Notes under the pieces: model-generated
Told to the model about the DNA's origin: nothing
Database searches by the model: none
The model's input: only the letters and a program-made list of their open reading frames with translations
Translations under genes and position numbers: made by a program
Origin: CAYPFY01 sp964410105
Lineage (GTDB): Bacteria; Bacteroidota; Ignavibacteria; UBA10030; SZUA-254
DNA length: 64,000 nucleotides
Assembly: GCA_964410105.1 (NCBI GenBank)
Contig: CAYPFY010000002.1
Span: forward strand, 1-64,000
Reading direction: 5' to 3'
Shown: piece after piece, positions 56,715 through 64,000 of the stretch
How positions within the stretch are numbered: the first letter of the stretch is position 1
Layout of the letters: each line of letters opens with the position of its first letter

Positions 56715-59041
56715 GACCCTTCCGTCACCGTACGAAGCTCCCGGACCTTCGCATAAAATTCCGGAAGATCCATTTCCTTCAAAAAAATCATCCCGCGGGC
56801 TGCCCGAAGTCTGGGATGCGTATGGCTGAGAAAAAAATCCTGACCCAGGCACGTTTTCACTGCCCGGTACTGCTCCACAAAAATCTTCTGTGCGAGTTCA
56901 GAGAAAGGCCCGTCATGCTCATAACTTGGAAATGATGCCGAACTCTGCGACCCGAAACAGTTCATGAACGCCGAATGGAGCAATGACAGAGTATTCAGAG
57001 AAACCGGGATGAAAACATTCGCCTCAGAAATTTTAAACCGGTACCAGACATTACGGTATCCCCAGATGCGGAGGCTGGAAGCCTCCTTTTCGTAAAGTCT
57101 CACCGCCCCGGCGACAGCCTGAAGAGCTTTATAGTGAGTATCGGGCCCGCTCCCCTCGGGATCGAAGGCCACGGTCACCACATCCGGGCGAATAAGCCTC
57201 AACAGTTCAAGAATTGGCTCGACATCCCGCTCTACCCGGGGCTCCTCCCCAAAAACATCCCCCTGATAAAAGCCGAGCCGGAGGGCGTACACATTCGACG
57301 ATTCTATCCCGAAATACGCCCAGAGCAGTTCCACCTCCCATTCCCTCAGAGACCCCTTTAAAACCTGCACATCCGGGGGATCCTTTGCGCCCGGATACTG
57401 ATTCAGGAAGTACTCCTCGAGAGCCTTACGTTGGAGCAACGCCGCCTCGGGAGAACCATAGAGTTCGACGAGATTGCGGAGGAACCGGCATGCTTCGGCC
57501 TCATCCTTTTGTTCCTGGCTTTTTGCTGCGGACCCGTCGAGATACTTATAGACATCCTCCATACGACGGGACGGATCGACGAAATAACCACTCGTTAAAA
57601 GCTCCGCGAATTGAGGTTTTTCAACAAACCGGGAAGACTTCTTCAGAATTGAAAAAACATATCTGTTCGAAACGGAGGTAAAGCCGGAAGTAAGATTGGC
57701 GAAGAAATGCTTGTTGTCGGGATCTCTCACCAGATGATAAATATAAGGAAGGTATGCGAGCATCACATCGTCCTGATGGGGTTCCGTATGCAGAAATCTG
57801 AGACCGGATACGGGCTCGAGGCCCCTTTCAATCTTCCGGACAATCCGGTTATAGGCAGACTCCGCAAAAAGTTTTTGAGGGGAATCCTGCAAAAGTTCCC
57901 TCCCCCGGGGGTCGGCTGAGAAATCATCGCGGGTAATTTCCAGAAGAGATTTATTTTTCAGAAGCGAAACCGAGATGGCCACCTCATCGGCGGCCTCATC
58001 GGGAGCGGGGCGCGATCTCTCAAAATCTTCGAGCCGGCGTTCCGTCAGCAGACTTGCGGCCCCCCGGGTCAGATAAAACCTGGAATTTTCCAGATCCTGG
58101 AGGGCAGATGCCGGATATTGCTGGTGCTTCTTTTCCTCGATAGCCTGCCTGACAACGGACGCCTTCGCATCTCCGGCGGCGATGATGATCGCTGTTGCCG
58201 AGGAATTACACGTTATAGTCTCCAGACCGATCGTGATCACAAGGCGATTCCTGGAAATTTCGACCCCGCCGAGATCCGCTGCGGCGGCGGCCTGCGTCTC
58301 ATAATTTGTCGCCGTCAGGCGCGTGACGGAATAGAAACTCGACCCGCGGACATTGAACGCCACATGTCCGTCTGGTCCGATGCCGCCGAGAAAAAAACCG
58401 ATCCCCCCGAGATCCCTGATTCTCGATTCATAGTCGGTGCAGAAAGAATCCACGCGGTTGATGACATCCTTTTGACGTTTTTCCAGGTCCGTCGACGTCT
58501 GGCGAACCCGCAGGGACAGATCCACCGAAAAATCCGGAAACAGCTCGCTCATCGAAGCATTTGAGGGAAGGCCCAGGAAGGTCGCGTCGATCACGAGCGC
58601 CCGTGAAGCATCGAGACCAAAACCTTTTATATAAAATTCCGACACATAGTGGTGAAAACTATTATGCTGCGACGCGTCCATCGGATAAAACTCATCAATC
58701 TGGACAAACCGGAGAGACTTCATATCGGGTGGCCGGGAGCGATCGATTCCGTACGCATCGAGAACCTCCCGGATGTTTTTGTCATTCCAGTTATGGAGAA
58801 TACGGGTCACCCACTTGATAAAATACTCGGGAGTTCTTCCTGTCGGGAGGGCAACGAGTCCTCCGGGATTCTTCAGAACCCATTCCACGAACCGGAACGC
58901 GGTGAACTTCCCGAGCAGCGGGAAATTCTCAAGCTCAACGACGTGAATCTTTTCGACGGGGGAATAGATGAACTTCCGGCCGGAGCGTTTCACCTCGATA
59001 CTTTCAGCGGATGACGTCGTATCGTAGACTCTCATCGGCAT
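56711..59041 (-). CDS. NagB-like/PIG-L-like fusion (glucosamine-6-phosphate deaminase family)
   Basis: The 776-aa protein has no signal peptide. Residues about 30-340 form a NagB domain: ALPTGRTPEYF, QIDEFYPMD (D116-E117) and GGIGPDGHVAFNVRGSS (D224, H226). About 415-680 resemble a PIG-L/LmbE deacetylase with EPHQDDVML (H422, D424, D425). NagB converts GlcN-6-P to fructose-6-P and ammonia; PIG-L proteins remove N-acetyl groups. Two deviations are visible: the residue matching E. coli NagB Glu148 is Val (V231), and the usual HPDDE is HQDDV. The long fused form occurs in Bacteroidota. Activity and substrate are therefore uncertain. ATG choices are 59041 and 59035. Confidence 0.87.
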   Translation of the reverse strand: MPMRVYDTTSSAESIEVKRSGRKFIYSPVEKIHVVELENFPLLGKFTAFRFVEWVLKNPGGLVALPTGRTPEYFIKWVTRILHNWNDKNIREVLDAYGIDRSRPPDMKSLRFVQIDEFYPMDASQHNSFHHYVSEFYIKGFGLDASRALVIDATFLGLPSNASMSELFPDFSVDLSLRVRQTSTDLEKRQKDVINRVDSFCTDYESRIRDLGGIGFFLGGIGPDGHVAFNVRGSSFYSVTRLTATNYETQAAAAADLGGVEISRNRLVITIGLETITCNSSATAIIIAAGDAKASVVRQAIEEKKHQQYPASALQDLENSRFYLTRGAASLLTERRLEDFERSRPAPDEAADEVAISVSLLKNKSLLEITRDDFSADPRGRELLQDSPQKLFAESAYNRIVRKIERGLEPVSGLRFLHTEPHQDDVMLAYLPYIYHLVRDPDNKHFFANLTSGFTSVSNRYVFSILKKSSRFVEKPQFAELLTSGYFVDPSRRMEDVYKYLDGSAAKSQEQKDEAEACRFLRNLVELYGSPEAALLQRKALEEYFLNQYPGAKDPPDVQVLKGSLREWEVELLWAYFGIESSNVYALRLGFYQGDVFGEEPRVERDVEPILELLRLIRPDVVTVAFDPEGSGPDTHYKALQAVAGAVRLYEKEASSLRIWGYRNVWYRFKISEANVFIPVSLNTLSLLHSAFMNCFGSQSSASFPSYEHDGPFSELAQKIFVEQYRAVKTCLGQDFFLSHTHPRLRAARGMIFLKEMDLPEFYAKVRELRTVTEGS

Positions 59042-59054
59042 CGGGGCCGGAGGT

Positions 59055-59918
59055 TCAGAGAGAGAAATTCGGGAAATTTTTGTTCAGATAATCCCTGACG
59101 ATGGCGATATCGTCCTGGCGGGTAAGATCGGGCACGTACTCCGAACGGGGAATAGTCGCCACCGCATTCGGATTTTCGGCCAGAAGCATCATGATAGCCG
59201 CGGGCAGATCCTTCTCGTTCCGCACGGGGTGGAGAGGAACGTTGAGCAGAACAGGAAGGATCACATCATAGGAAAACCGGAAAATGTTCATACTCACACG
59301 GATCCTCCCGTACCTATCGGCTGAGGCAGCGATCTCCTCGGGGGTCGGCTTCTCGATGATCGCTTCGAGAATCCCCTCCAAACTCTTCCGGAGGACGGAG
59401 AACTGTTCAATGCGGGACGGTTCAAACCGAAGGGCACTCCAGTCATAATCGATAAGCGCCGTTGAGTGCGGGGTTGCCAGAAGAAGGCTGAAGGCTGCAC
59501 GCGAGTAAAGATTATCCGCATTGCACACGGTAAACTTCTGACCATGCCAGTCCTTTCGAAACTGTAGAGCGCACGCAAGGGCATCAGCCGTGCCGAGAGG
59601 CTTGGATCTCCCCTTGGGAATTGGCTGGATGGCGTAAGAAATCTTGAGACCGTGGAACTCATTCCCCTTATCAGCCTTCCCGTAATGGGAGCGAAACGGT
59701 TTATCGTCTTCCCCCACAAGAATCACCACATCCTTATAGCCGGATTCGCGGGCGTTAAAGAGCAGATAATCCATAAGGGGCCGGCGATCCTTGCCGAGTC
59801 CGATCATCGCCTTCGATTTTCGAAGAGCCTCTTTCGAGAGGGCCGGGTCGGCTGAAGACGAAGGCTTCTTCATGCGGGAAGAAATCCCTCCGGCCAGGAT
59901 GACGAGATTCGGATTCAT
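59055..59918 (-). CDS. Sugar nucleotidyltransferase-like protein
   Basis: The 287-aa cytoplasmic protein starts MNPNLVILAGGISSRMKKPS with the NTP-transferase loop (LAGGISSRM). It also has PLMDYLLFNARESGYKDVVI, KPLGTADALACAL and a metal-binding VCNADNLYS. This resembles NDP-sugar pyrophosphorylases (hexose-1-P + NTP giving NDP-sugar). ATG 59918 overlaps the kinase stop (ATGA), so it is coupled to the upstream sugar kinase, which would supply a sugar-1-phosphate. Sugar and nucleotide are unknown. Confidence 0.82.
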   Translation of the reverse strand: MNPNLVILAGGISSRMKKPSSSADPALSKEALRKSKAMIGLGKDRRPLMDYLLFNARESGYKDVVILVGEDDKPFRSHYGKADKGNEFHGLKISYAIQPIPKGRSKPLGTADALACALQFRKDWHGQKFTVCNADNLYSRAAFSLLLATPHSTALIDYDWSALRFEPSRIEQFSVLRKSLEGILEAIIEKPTPEEIAASADRYGRIRVSMNIFRFSYDVILPVLLNVPLHPVRNEKDLPAAIMMLLAENPNAVATIPRSEYVPDLTRQDDIAIVRDYLNKNFPNFSL

Positions 59919-61003
59919 ACGGCAAGGCCCTGTTCGATGCGCGAGCCCTCGTCCGCGGTAATCACGAAGGCTTTTCCGCCCGCCTTCTCGATAGCCCCGG
60001 CGACATTGTGGAAAAAATCGGGGGCGTAGACAAACATACACCCGCCGCCCCCGGATCCGTTGATCTTCCCTCCGAGGGCTCCGGCAGAAAGAGCAGCATC
60101 GATCATAGCGTCGATCTTCGGAGTAGAAATCTTCAGCACGTCACGCAGGACAGCCTGATGATCATTCAGCAGAGAGCCGAGGCGGGCGTCATCGGGCGTA
60201 CGGGACTCGAGAACTGACCGCGCGTCAAGTGTAATCCCGTGATTCCGCACAGTCGCTTCGAGCAAAAGATAATCCTCAGGCGAAAGAGCGGACTTTAACT
60301 GAAGGATTGAGTCGAGAGTTGCATTGAGAAGCGAGAAGTGGGGGAATCCGGCTATGAGGCGCCGGGAAATATCGAGCACCCGGTCTTTCACCCGTGCCAG
60401 AACTTTTTTTGTATCCTTGGGCTCCCCCGAATCTCCCAGCACAAATGCGCCGAGCCGCGGATTCAGACGGGTCACCTTACATTCAGGGGAAAAATCGATA
60501 AACGTCACGCCGCCGAAAGCCGTTGAATACTGATCCATCATCCCTCCCGGTTCGGAGAATTCAAGCACCTCAGCCTCATAGGCGAATCGTGCGCATTCCG
60601 ATGCAGAAAGCTCGCGGCATTGATCGCTCATCAGAGCCAGAAACCGGACCCAGCACACGACCAGAGCCGAGGAGCTGGACGTGCCCGCATTGATCGGAAT
60701 AGTTCCCGAGACGGTACAATCCAGGCCTGACGAAAACGAAAACCCGTGCCGGCGCAAGACTGTCACGGACGAGCGGAAATAGTCGCGCTCACGGACATAG
60801 CCTGCGTCCTCCAGCGAGAACGATTCCCGCGAGCCGATATTGGGCAAGTGTACAAAAATGCGGGAATCATTGCGGCGGCGTCCCGAAACGGATATTCTCA
60901 GCGAGATGGCGCAGGGAATAACCGGAAGCATCAGATAATCCTGATGCTCGCCGAAAAGACATATCCTCCCGGGAGCAGATACGCACACGTCACCCATTGG
61001 CAT
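59915..61003 (-). CDS. GHMP-family sugar kinase (galactokinase-like)
   Basis: The 362-aa protein has the galactokinase signature GRICLFGEHQDY (12-23), the GHMP phosphate loop PINAGTSSSSALVV (about 103-116) and a C-terminal GGKINGSGGGGCMF. The family makes sugar-1-phosphates (galactose, GalNAc, arabinose, fucose) or phosphorylates mevalonate. The pairing with a nucleotidyltransferase in a glycan-degrading gene train favours a sugar-1-kinase. ATG 61003 overlaps the small membrane-protein gene by 14 bp; ATG 60997 is an alternative. Confidence 0.85.
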   Translation of the reverse strand: MPMGDVCVSAPGRICLFGEHQDYLMLPVIPCAISLRISVSGRRRNDSRIFVHLPNIGSRESFSLEDAGYVRERDYFRSSVTVLRRHGFSFSSGLDCTVSGTIPINAGTSSSSALVVCWVRFLALMSDQCRELSASECARFAYEAEVLEFSEPGGMMDQYSTAFGGVTFIDFSPECKVTRLNPRLGAFVLGDSGEPKDTKKVLARVKDRVLDISRRLIAGFPHFSLLNATLDSILQLKSALSPEDYLLLEATVRNHGITLDARSVLESRTPDDARLGSLLNDHQAVLRDVLKISTPKIDAMIDAALSAGALGGKINGSGGGGCMFVYAPDFFHNVAGAIEKAGGKAFVITADEGSRIEQGLAV

Positions 61004-61130
61004 TATCGCTCAAACGTTTCAGCATCCCGCGGATATCCCTGATCCCCCTGACGGTAACCAGAATTGTGACAGTCGAATACCAGAGGAGGCAGCCCGCCAA
61101 TAGAAGCCACCAGAACCAATGGCTCGTCAT
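60990..61130 (-). CDS. 46-aa single-helix membrane protein after the symporter
   Basis: The frame encodes 46 residues beginning MTSHWFWWLLLAGCLLWYST. One membrane helix (about 4-27) is followed by a basic amphipathic tail (RGIRDIRGMLKRLSDNANG). Its ATG overlaps the symporter stop (ATGA) and its stop overlaps the kinase start, so it is translationally coupled on both sides. Small membrane proteins are known next to sodium:solute symporters in several phyla; I infer an accessory subunit. Confidence 0.72.
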   Translation of the reverse strand: MTSHWFWWLLLAGCLLWYSTVTILVTVRGIRDIRGMLKRLSDNANG

Positions 61131-62596
61131 CGCGCGAAAACCTCCCTTCTCTGAGGCTTCAGAAGCGAGCCTATGACCATGGCGGCTGCTGCAAGGAAGT
61201 AGGTTGCGATGCCCGAATAATAGGGACCGATCGCATCGGCGATGAGTTTTGTGGAAGAGAGCTGCTGGAGGACCAGAAAGGTTGCCGGGACGGCCGCTCC
61301 GGCGATGATTGCCGCGGCGGCTCCCCATGAATTAGCCCTTGTCCAGTAGCAGGCTGCAACGAGAAGCACGGACATACTTGAAAGATAAATAGTTCCGGTG
61401 ATGCCGAGATAGGTCCACAGATCGCCTTTCAGGGGATACCAGAGCCCGTAAAAAAGAAGAAACAGACCGATCAGGGCGACAATCGATCGGTTCCAGAACA
61501 GGCCCCGGCGGTCCGACCAGACCTTTTTTCTGAATGGAGCAAGAATATCGTTATAGATCACGCTCCCCCAGGCAAGCATATACGAGGAATCTGTGGACAT
61601 ATCGGCGGCGAGCATAGCCGCAACAAGAATACCCATAAGGCCGGCGGGAACTGCGGTGCTGAGATAACGGGGCATCGCATCGAGAGAATCGAACGAACCG
61701 GGAGACAGGGAAGCGAGGGCGGCGATCCCCCAGACACCCGGGATAAGAAACCGGCAGACAAAAAAGAATGCGGTGCCTTTATAGACCTGGAGCCCGGTCT
61801 TCGTATCGCGCGCGGCAAGCAGCCGGGCGATCGTGGTCTGCCAGGTAAGAACTGCCGCGAGATTCACAAACACATTAAACAGAACATATTGCCAACCCAT
61901 CTCCGGATGGACGAACGGGTTAAATCCGCCAGCGCCGTAATGAGACGACACGGCTGAGACGATCGAACTCCACCCTATTGTTGAGAGAATAAGCACCGTC
62001 ACAGCGATCAGCCCCGCGCTCATCACAATAAATTGCAAAAAATCCGTGACGAGCACAGACAACATACCCCCGAGCACGGTATAAACTGACACGGCAACCA
62101 ATAAAAGAGTCATCATCACTTCGAGATAGCGGACATCGAGACCGCTTACGAGCACAAGAAACTCCCCCCCGGTCCTGAGAAACACGCCCATATTCAGAAG
62201 ACCCCCGAGGACGATCACAACCCCTGCGGCCCACCGGATGCGCGGGCCGAACCGCCGGGCGAGCAGTTCAGGGATAGTCATAACGCCGGCATCCCGGAGT
62301 TTTCTGACACAAAAACCTGTTGCTCCCACGGCATACATCGCTGCGGCGGTGATAATTCCGGGCGTTGCGCCGGCGAAGCCAAAGCGGTAACCGTTCTGCG
62401 CGGTATACATACAGGTCACAATCCCGAATTCCGTGGCGGCGAGAGAAGCGATGCCGAGGTAGAGATCCATCTCCCTCCCGGCCATAAGAAAATGCTCCAT
62501 AGTGCCGACATAACGGCGCACCATAATGCCGGCGATCATAGTGGCGAGGAGATAGAGCCCGACTATACCGCCGTCGAGGATCGTGAAGTTGGTCAT
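61127..62596 (-). CDS. Sodium:solute symporter (SSS family)
   Basis: The 489-aa protein has about 13 membrane helices and SSS hallmarks: GTMEHFLMAGREMDLYLGIA near the N-terminus, GFAGATPGIITA, VTDFLQFIVMSAG and ADMSTDSSYMLAWGSVIYND. It would import a sugar or small anion with Na+. ATG 62596 is preferred to a TTG at 62629, which lies inside a palindrome. It is the first gene of the minus-strand train and most likely imports a monosaccharide released by the secreted hydrolases. Confidence 0.9.
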   Translation of the reverse strand: MTNFTILDGGIVGLYLLATMIAGIMVRRYVGTMEHFLMAGREMDLYLGIASLAATEFGIVTCMYTAQNGYRFGFAGATPGIITAAAMYAVGATGFCVRKLRDAGVMTIPELLARRFGPRIRWAAGVVIVLGGLLNMGVFLRTGGEFLVLVSGLDVRYLEVMMTLLLVAVSVYTVLGGMLSVLVTDFLQFIVMSAGLIAVTVLILSTIGWSSIVSAVSSHYGAGGFNPFVHPEMGWQYVLFNVFVNLAAVLTWQTTIARLLAARDTKTGLQVYKGTAFFFVCRFLIPGVWGIAALASLSPGSFDSLDAMPRYLSTAVPAGLMGILVAAMLAADMSTDSSYMLAWGSVIYNDILAPFRKKVWSDRRGLFWNRSIVALIGLFLLFYGLWYPLKGDLWTYLGITGTIYLSSMSVLLVAACYWTRANSWGAAAAIIAGAAVPATFLVLQQLSSTKLIADAIGPYYSGIATYFLAAAAMVIGSLLKPQRREVFAR

Positions 62597-62620
62597 GGGG
62601 AGCAGGGGAAGATAAAGATT

Positions 62621-62676
62621 TCCGCCCAATTTACAAAGGGTGGGCGGATCGAAATCCGATCAAATCCTTTGATTTG
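62621..62676. promoter_or_regulatory. Cluster of palindromes upstream of the symporter-led gene train
   Basis: Three inverted repeats follow each other: TCCGCCCA (62621-62628) / TGGGCGGA (62641-62648), CGGAT (62645-62649) / ATCCG (62654-62658) and CAAATC (62661-62666) / GATTTG (62671-62676). They fill the spacer between the divergent symporter and methyltransferase genes and are a likely operator or leader structure. No promoter consensus was found. Confidence 0.45.
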
Positions 62677-62791
62677 GCCGGAATTTTAATTAACGTGGCG
62701 GGAGAACCTCAGGGCGTGCGCCCAGACCAGGCAAAACTTTTCCGCTGTGGTGGGATACACTACCATCTTTGACAACCAGGCATTTACACAC

Positions 62792-62797
62792 AAGGAG
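62792..62797 (+). promoter_or_regulatory. Ribosome-binding site supporting a GTG start
   Basis: AAGGAG lies 5 bp before the GTG at 62803 and identifies that codon as the start of the methyltransferase. Confidence 0.75.
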
Positions 62798-62802
62798 CAA
62801 GA

Positions 62803-63546
62803 GTGGCACCGCGTGAATGGTGGAGAGATTTCTTTTCCGGACTGGCGGTAGAGATGTGGCGGGAAGCGGTCAATCCGGAGCAGACGCGCCGGGAGGCAGA
62901 CTTCATTCAGCGGGGGATCCCCGAGGCTCCTTTGCCGCTCCTCGACGTCCCGTGTGGAAACGGACGGCTCGCGATTGAGCTCGCCGCCCGGGGGTGCACG
63001 CTGACCGGAGTGGACCTCTCTGCGGAGTTTTTGCAAGAAGCGCGCGAGCAAAGCAACCAGAGGCGATTGTCGATCAATTGGGAGCTGCGGGAAATGCGCG
63101 ATCTCACATGGAGAGACCATTTCAGAAGCGCATTCTGCTTCGGCAACAGCTTCGGATTCCTCGATGACGAAGGGAACCGGCAGTTCCTCAAGGCGGTGCA
63201 CCGCGTTCTGGCACCCGGCGGAATCTTCATCCTCGATGCGAGCAGCGTTGCAGAAAATGTTCTTTTAAAAATAACCGATCACAGCGAGATGCAGATCGGG
63301 GACATCCGGTTCATCGAGGACAATCGTTATGACCAGCGTACGAAACGGCTGGAAACGGACTACACATTCATCCTCGGCCGGAGGCAAGAAAAGAAATTCG
63401 GATCGCACCGAATATACACGTACAGAGAACTGCTGTCCATGATTTCCGAGGCAGGATTCGTCACGTGCAGCTCTTTTGGATCGCTCGACGGAGAACCCTT
63501 CAAACCCGGGATCCAGAACCTCTACATTGTAGCGGGAAAACGGTAA
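62803..63546 (+). CDS. Class I SAM-dependent methyltransferase
   Basis: The 247-aa protein starts at a GTG with a good AAGGAG site. Motif I is PLLDVPCGNGRLAIELAARG (about 44-63), followed by LTGVDLSAEFLQ (acidic loop), FRSAFCFGNSFGFLDD and RVLAPGGIFILDA, the pattern of Methyltransf_11/25 enzymes. The substrate is unknown. It is divergent from the symporter-led train and converges with the aldehyde dehydrogenase, so it appears to be a single-gene unit. Confidence 0.83.
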   Translation: MAPREWWRDFFSGLAVEMWREAVNPEQTRREADFIQRGIPEAPLPLLDVPCGNGRLAIELAARGCTLTGVDLSAEFLQEAREQSNQRRLSINWELREMRDLTWRDHFRSAFCFGNSFGFLDDEGNRQFLKAVHRVLAPGGIFILDASSVAENVLLKITDHSEMQIGDIRFIEDNRYDQRTKRLETDYTFILGRRQEKKFGSHRIYTYRELLSMISEAGFVTCSSFGSLDGEPFKPGIQNLYIVAGKR

Positions 63547-64000
63547 TCAGCTGTCCCGGATCCACACCGTCTTAATATTCACAAACTCCCGGATCCCGAA
63601 CACGCTCAGCTCGCGTCCGTATCCGGAATTCTTCACGCCGCCGAACGGCAGACGCGGATCTGAGGCGACCATCCCGTTAATAAAAATGCACCCCGCCTCC
63701 ACATTGTCGATGCAGTACTGTTGCTCCTCTCGATCACGGGTCCACACGCTCGCGCCGAGGCCGAACGGAGAATCATTGGCAATCCCAACCGCGTCGTGAA
63801 CATTTTTTGCATGAAAAACAGCGGCCACGGGGCCGAACAGCTCTTCCGAATAAGCGGGTGATGTCCTCGGAATATTTGCAATGATCGTGGGGGCATAAAA
63901 ATTGCCGGACCGGGGCAACCTCCGGCCCCCTGTCAGCAGCGTGCCGCCGGCTGCGACGGTACGCCGCACCTGATCATCCAGAATATCCAGGATCCCGGGA
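63547..64000 (-). CDS. Aldehyde dehydrogenase, succinate-semialdehyde type (C-terminal part)
   Basis: The open frame continues through the right edge, so only the last 150 or so residues are present and the catalytic Cys region is outside. The visible part has SEELFGPVAAVF, IANDSPFGLGASVWT, a CIFINGMVASDPRLPFGGVK block and a RELSVFGIREFVNIKTVWI ending, which match the C-terminal end of NAD(P)-dependent succinate-semialdehyde dehydrogenases (GabD type). The substrate is inferred from family resemblance only. Confidence 0.85.
   Translation of the reverse strand, partial: PGILDILDDQVRRTVAAGGTLLTGGRRLPRSGNFYAPTIIANIPRTSPAYSEELFGPVAAVFHAKNVHDAVGIANDSPFGLGASVWTRDREEQQYCIDNVEAGCIFINGMVASDPRLPFGGVKNSGYGRELSVFGIREFVNIKTVWIRDS

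Noticed and set aside
1..64000. tRNA, rRNA, CRISPR array or insertion sequence
   Set aside because: No cloverleaf-like TpsiC arm, rRNA segment, spacer-repeat array, transposase or terminal inverted repeats were recognised by eye; tRNAscan-SE and ISfinder searches would confirm.

Overview
The window reads as chromosomal DNA of a moderately GC-rich, Gram-negative bacterium of the Bacteroidota/Ignavibacteria (FCB) kind. The evidence is four secreted proteins ending in the 'PNPFNP' type C-terminal domain used for type IX secretion (T9SS), PKD-like repeats typical of Bacteroidota adhesins, an outer-membrane barrel with a carboxypeptidase-like N-terminal domain, and a NagB protein fused to a PIG-L-like domain. 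The phylum assignment is inference from these families. No rRNA, tRNA, CRISPR array, insertion sequence or phage gene was recognised.

Layout. 1-2593 (minus): the N-terminal 864 codons of a large surface protein that runs off the left edge and carries near-identical 249-bp repeats. 2949-6224: a TonB-receptor-like barrel divergent from a small Spy-like periplasmic protein. 6279-8092: threonine synthase with a translationally coupled MobA-like nucleotidyltransferase. 8193-16829: a lipoprotein, two T9SS cargo proteins and an outer-membrane protein (all minus), interrupted by a more AT-rich island with an alpha/beta hydrolase (plus). 17197-20622 (plus): a tight cluster of methyltransferase, Asp/Glu racemase, ketopantoate-reductase-like protein and beta-class DNA methyltransferase. 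20627-21988 (minus): aspartokinase. 22413-26648 (minus): two tandem paralogous BNR-repeat T9SS proteins. 27225-31131 (plus): a diheme reaction-centre-type cytochrome, a TMEM175-type channel and a radical SAM protein. 31224-33173 (minus): a DapA/HOGA-like aldolase and a secreted propeller-like protein.

The dominant feature is a minus-strand gene train of about 29 kb, 62596 down to 33393. It begins with a sodium:solute symporter and ends about 120 bp before an intrinsic terminator (33245-33270). Neighbours mostly overlap by 1-14 bp or lie within 60 bp. Order of transcription: SSS symporter, 46-aa membrane protein, GHMP sugar kinase, sugar nucleotidyltransferase, NagB/PIG-L fusion, GH35, GH31, an outer-membrane barrel, GH20, a GH36/clan-D enzyme, GH27, GH92, a SnoaL-VOC fusion, a Tat-exported clan-A glycosidase, a glycosylasparaginase, and a Tricorn-type protease. 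Most of these are secreted.

Together they look like a pathway for stripping glycoproteins: protease (Tricorn), release of GlcNAc from Asn (glycosylasparaginase), trimming of mannose (GH92), galactose (GH35, GH27, GH36-like), glucose (GH31) and HexNAc (GH20), uptake by the symporter, and cytoplasmic processing by the kinase, nucleotidyltransferase and NagB-like protein. No SusC/SusD pair lies in the train, so it differs from a classical polysaccharide utilisation locus. A GTG-started methyltransferase and the C-terminal part of an aldehyde dehydrogenase close the window.
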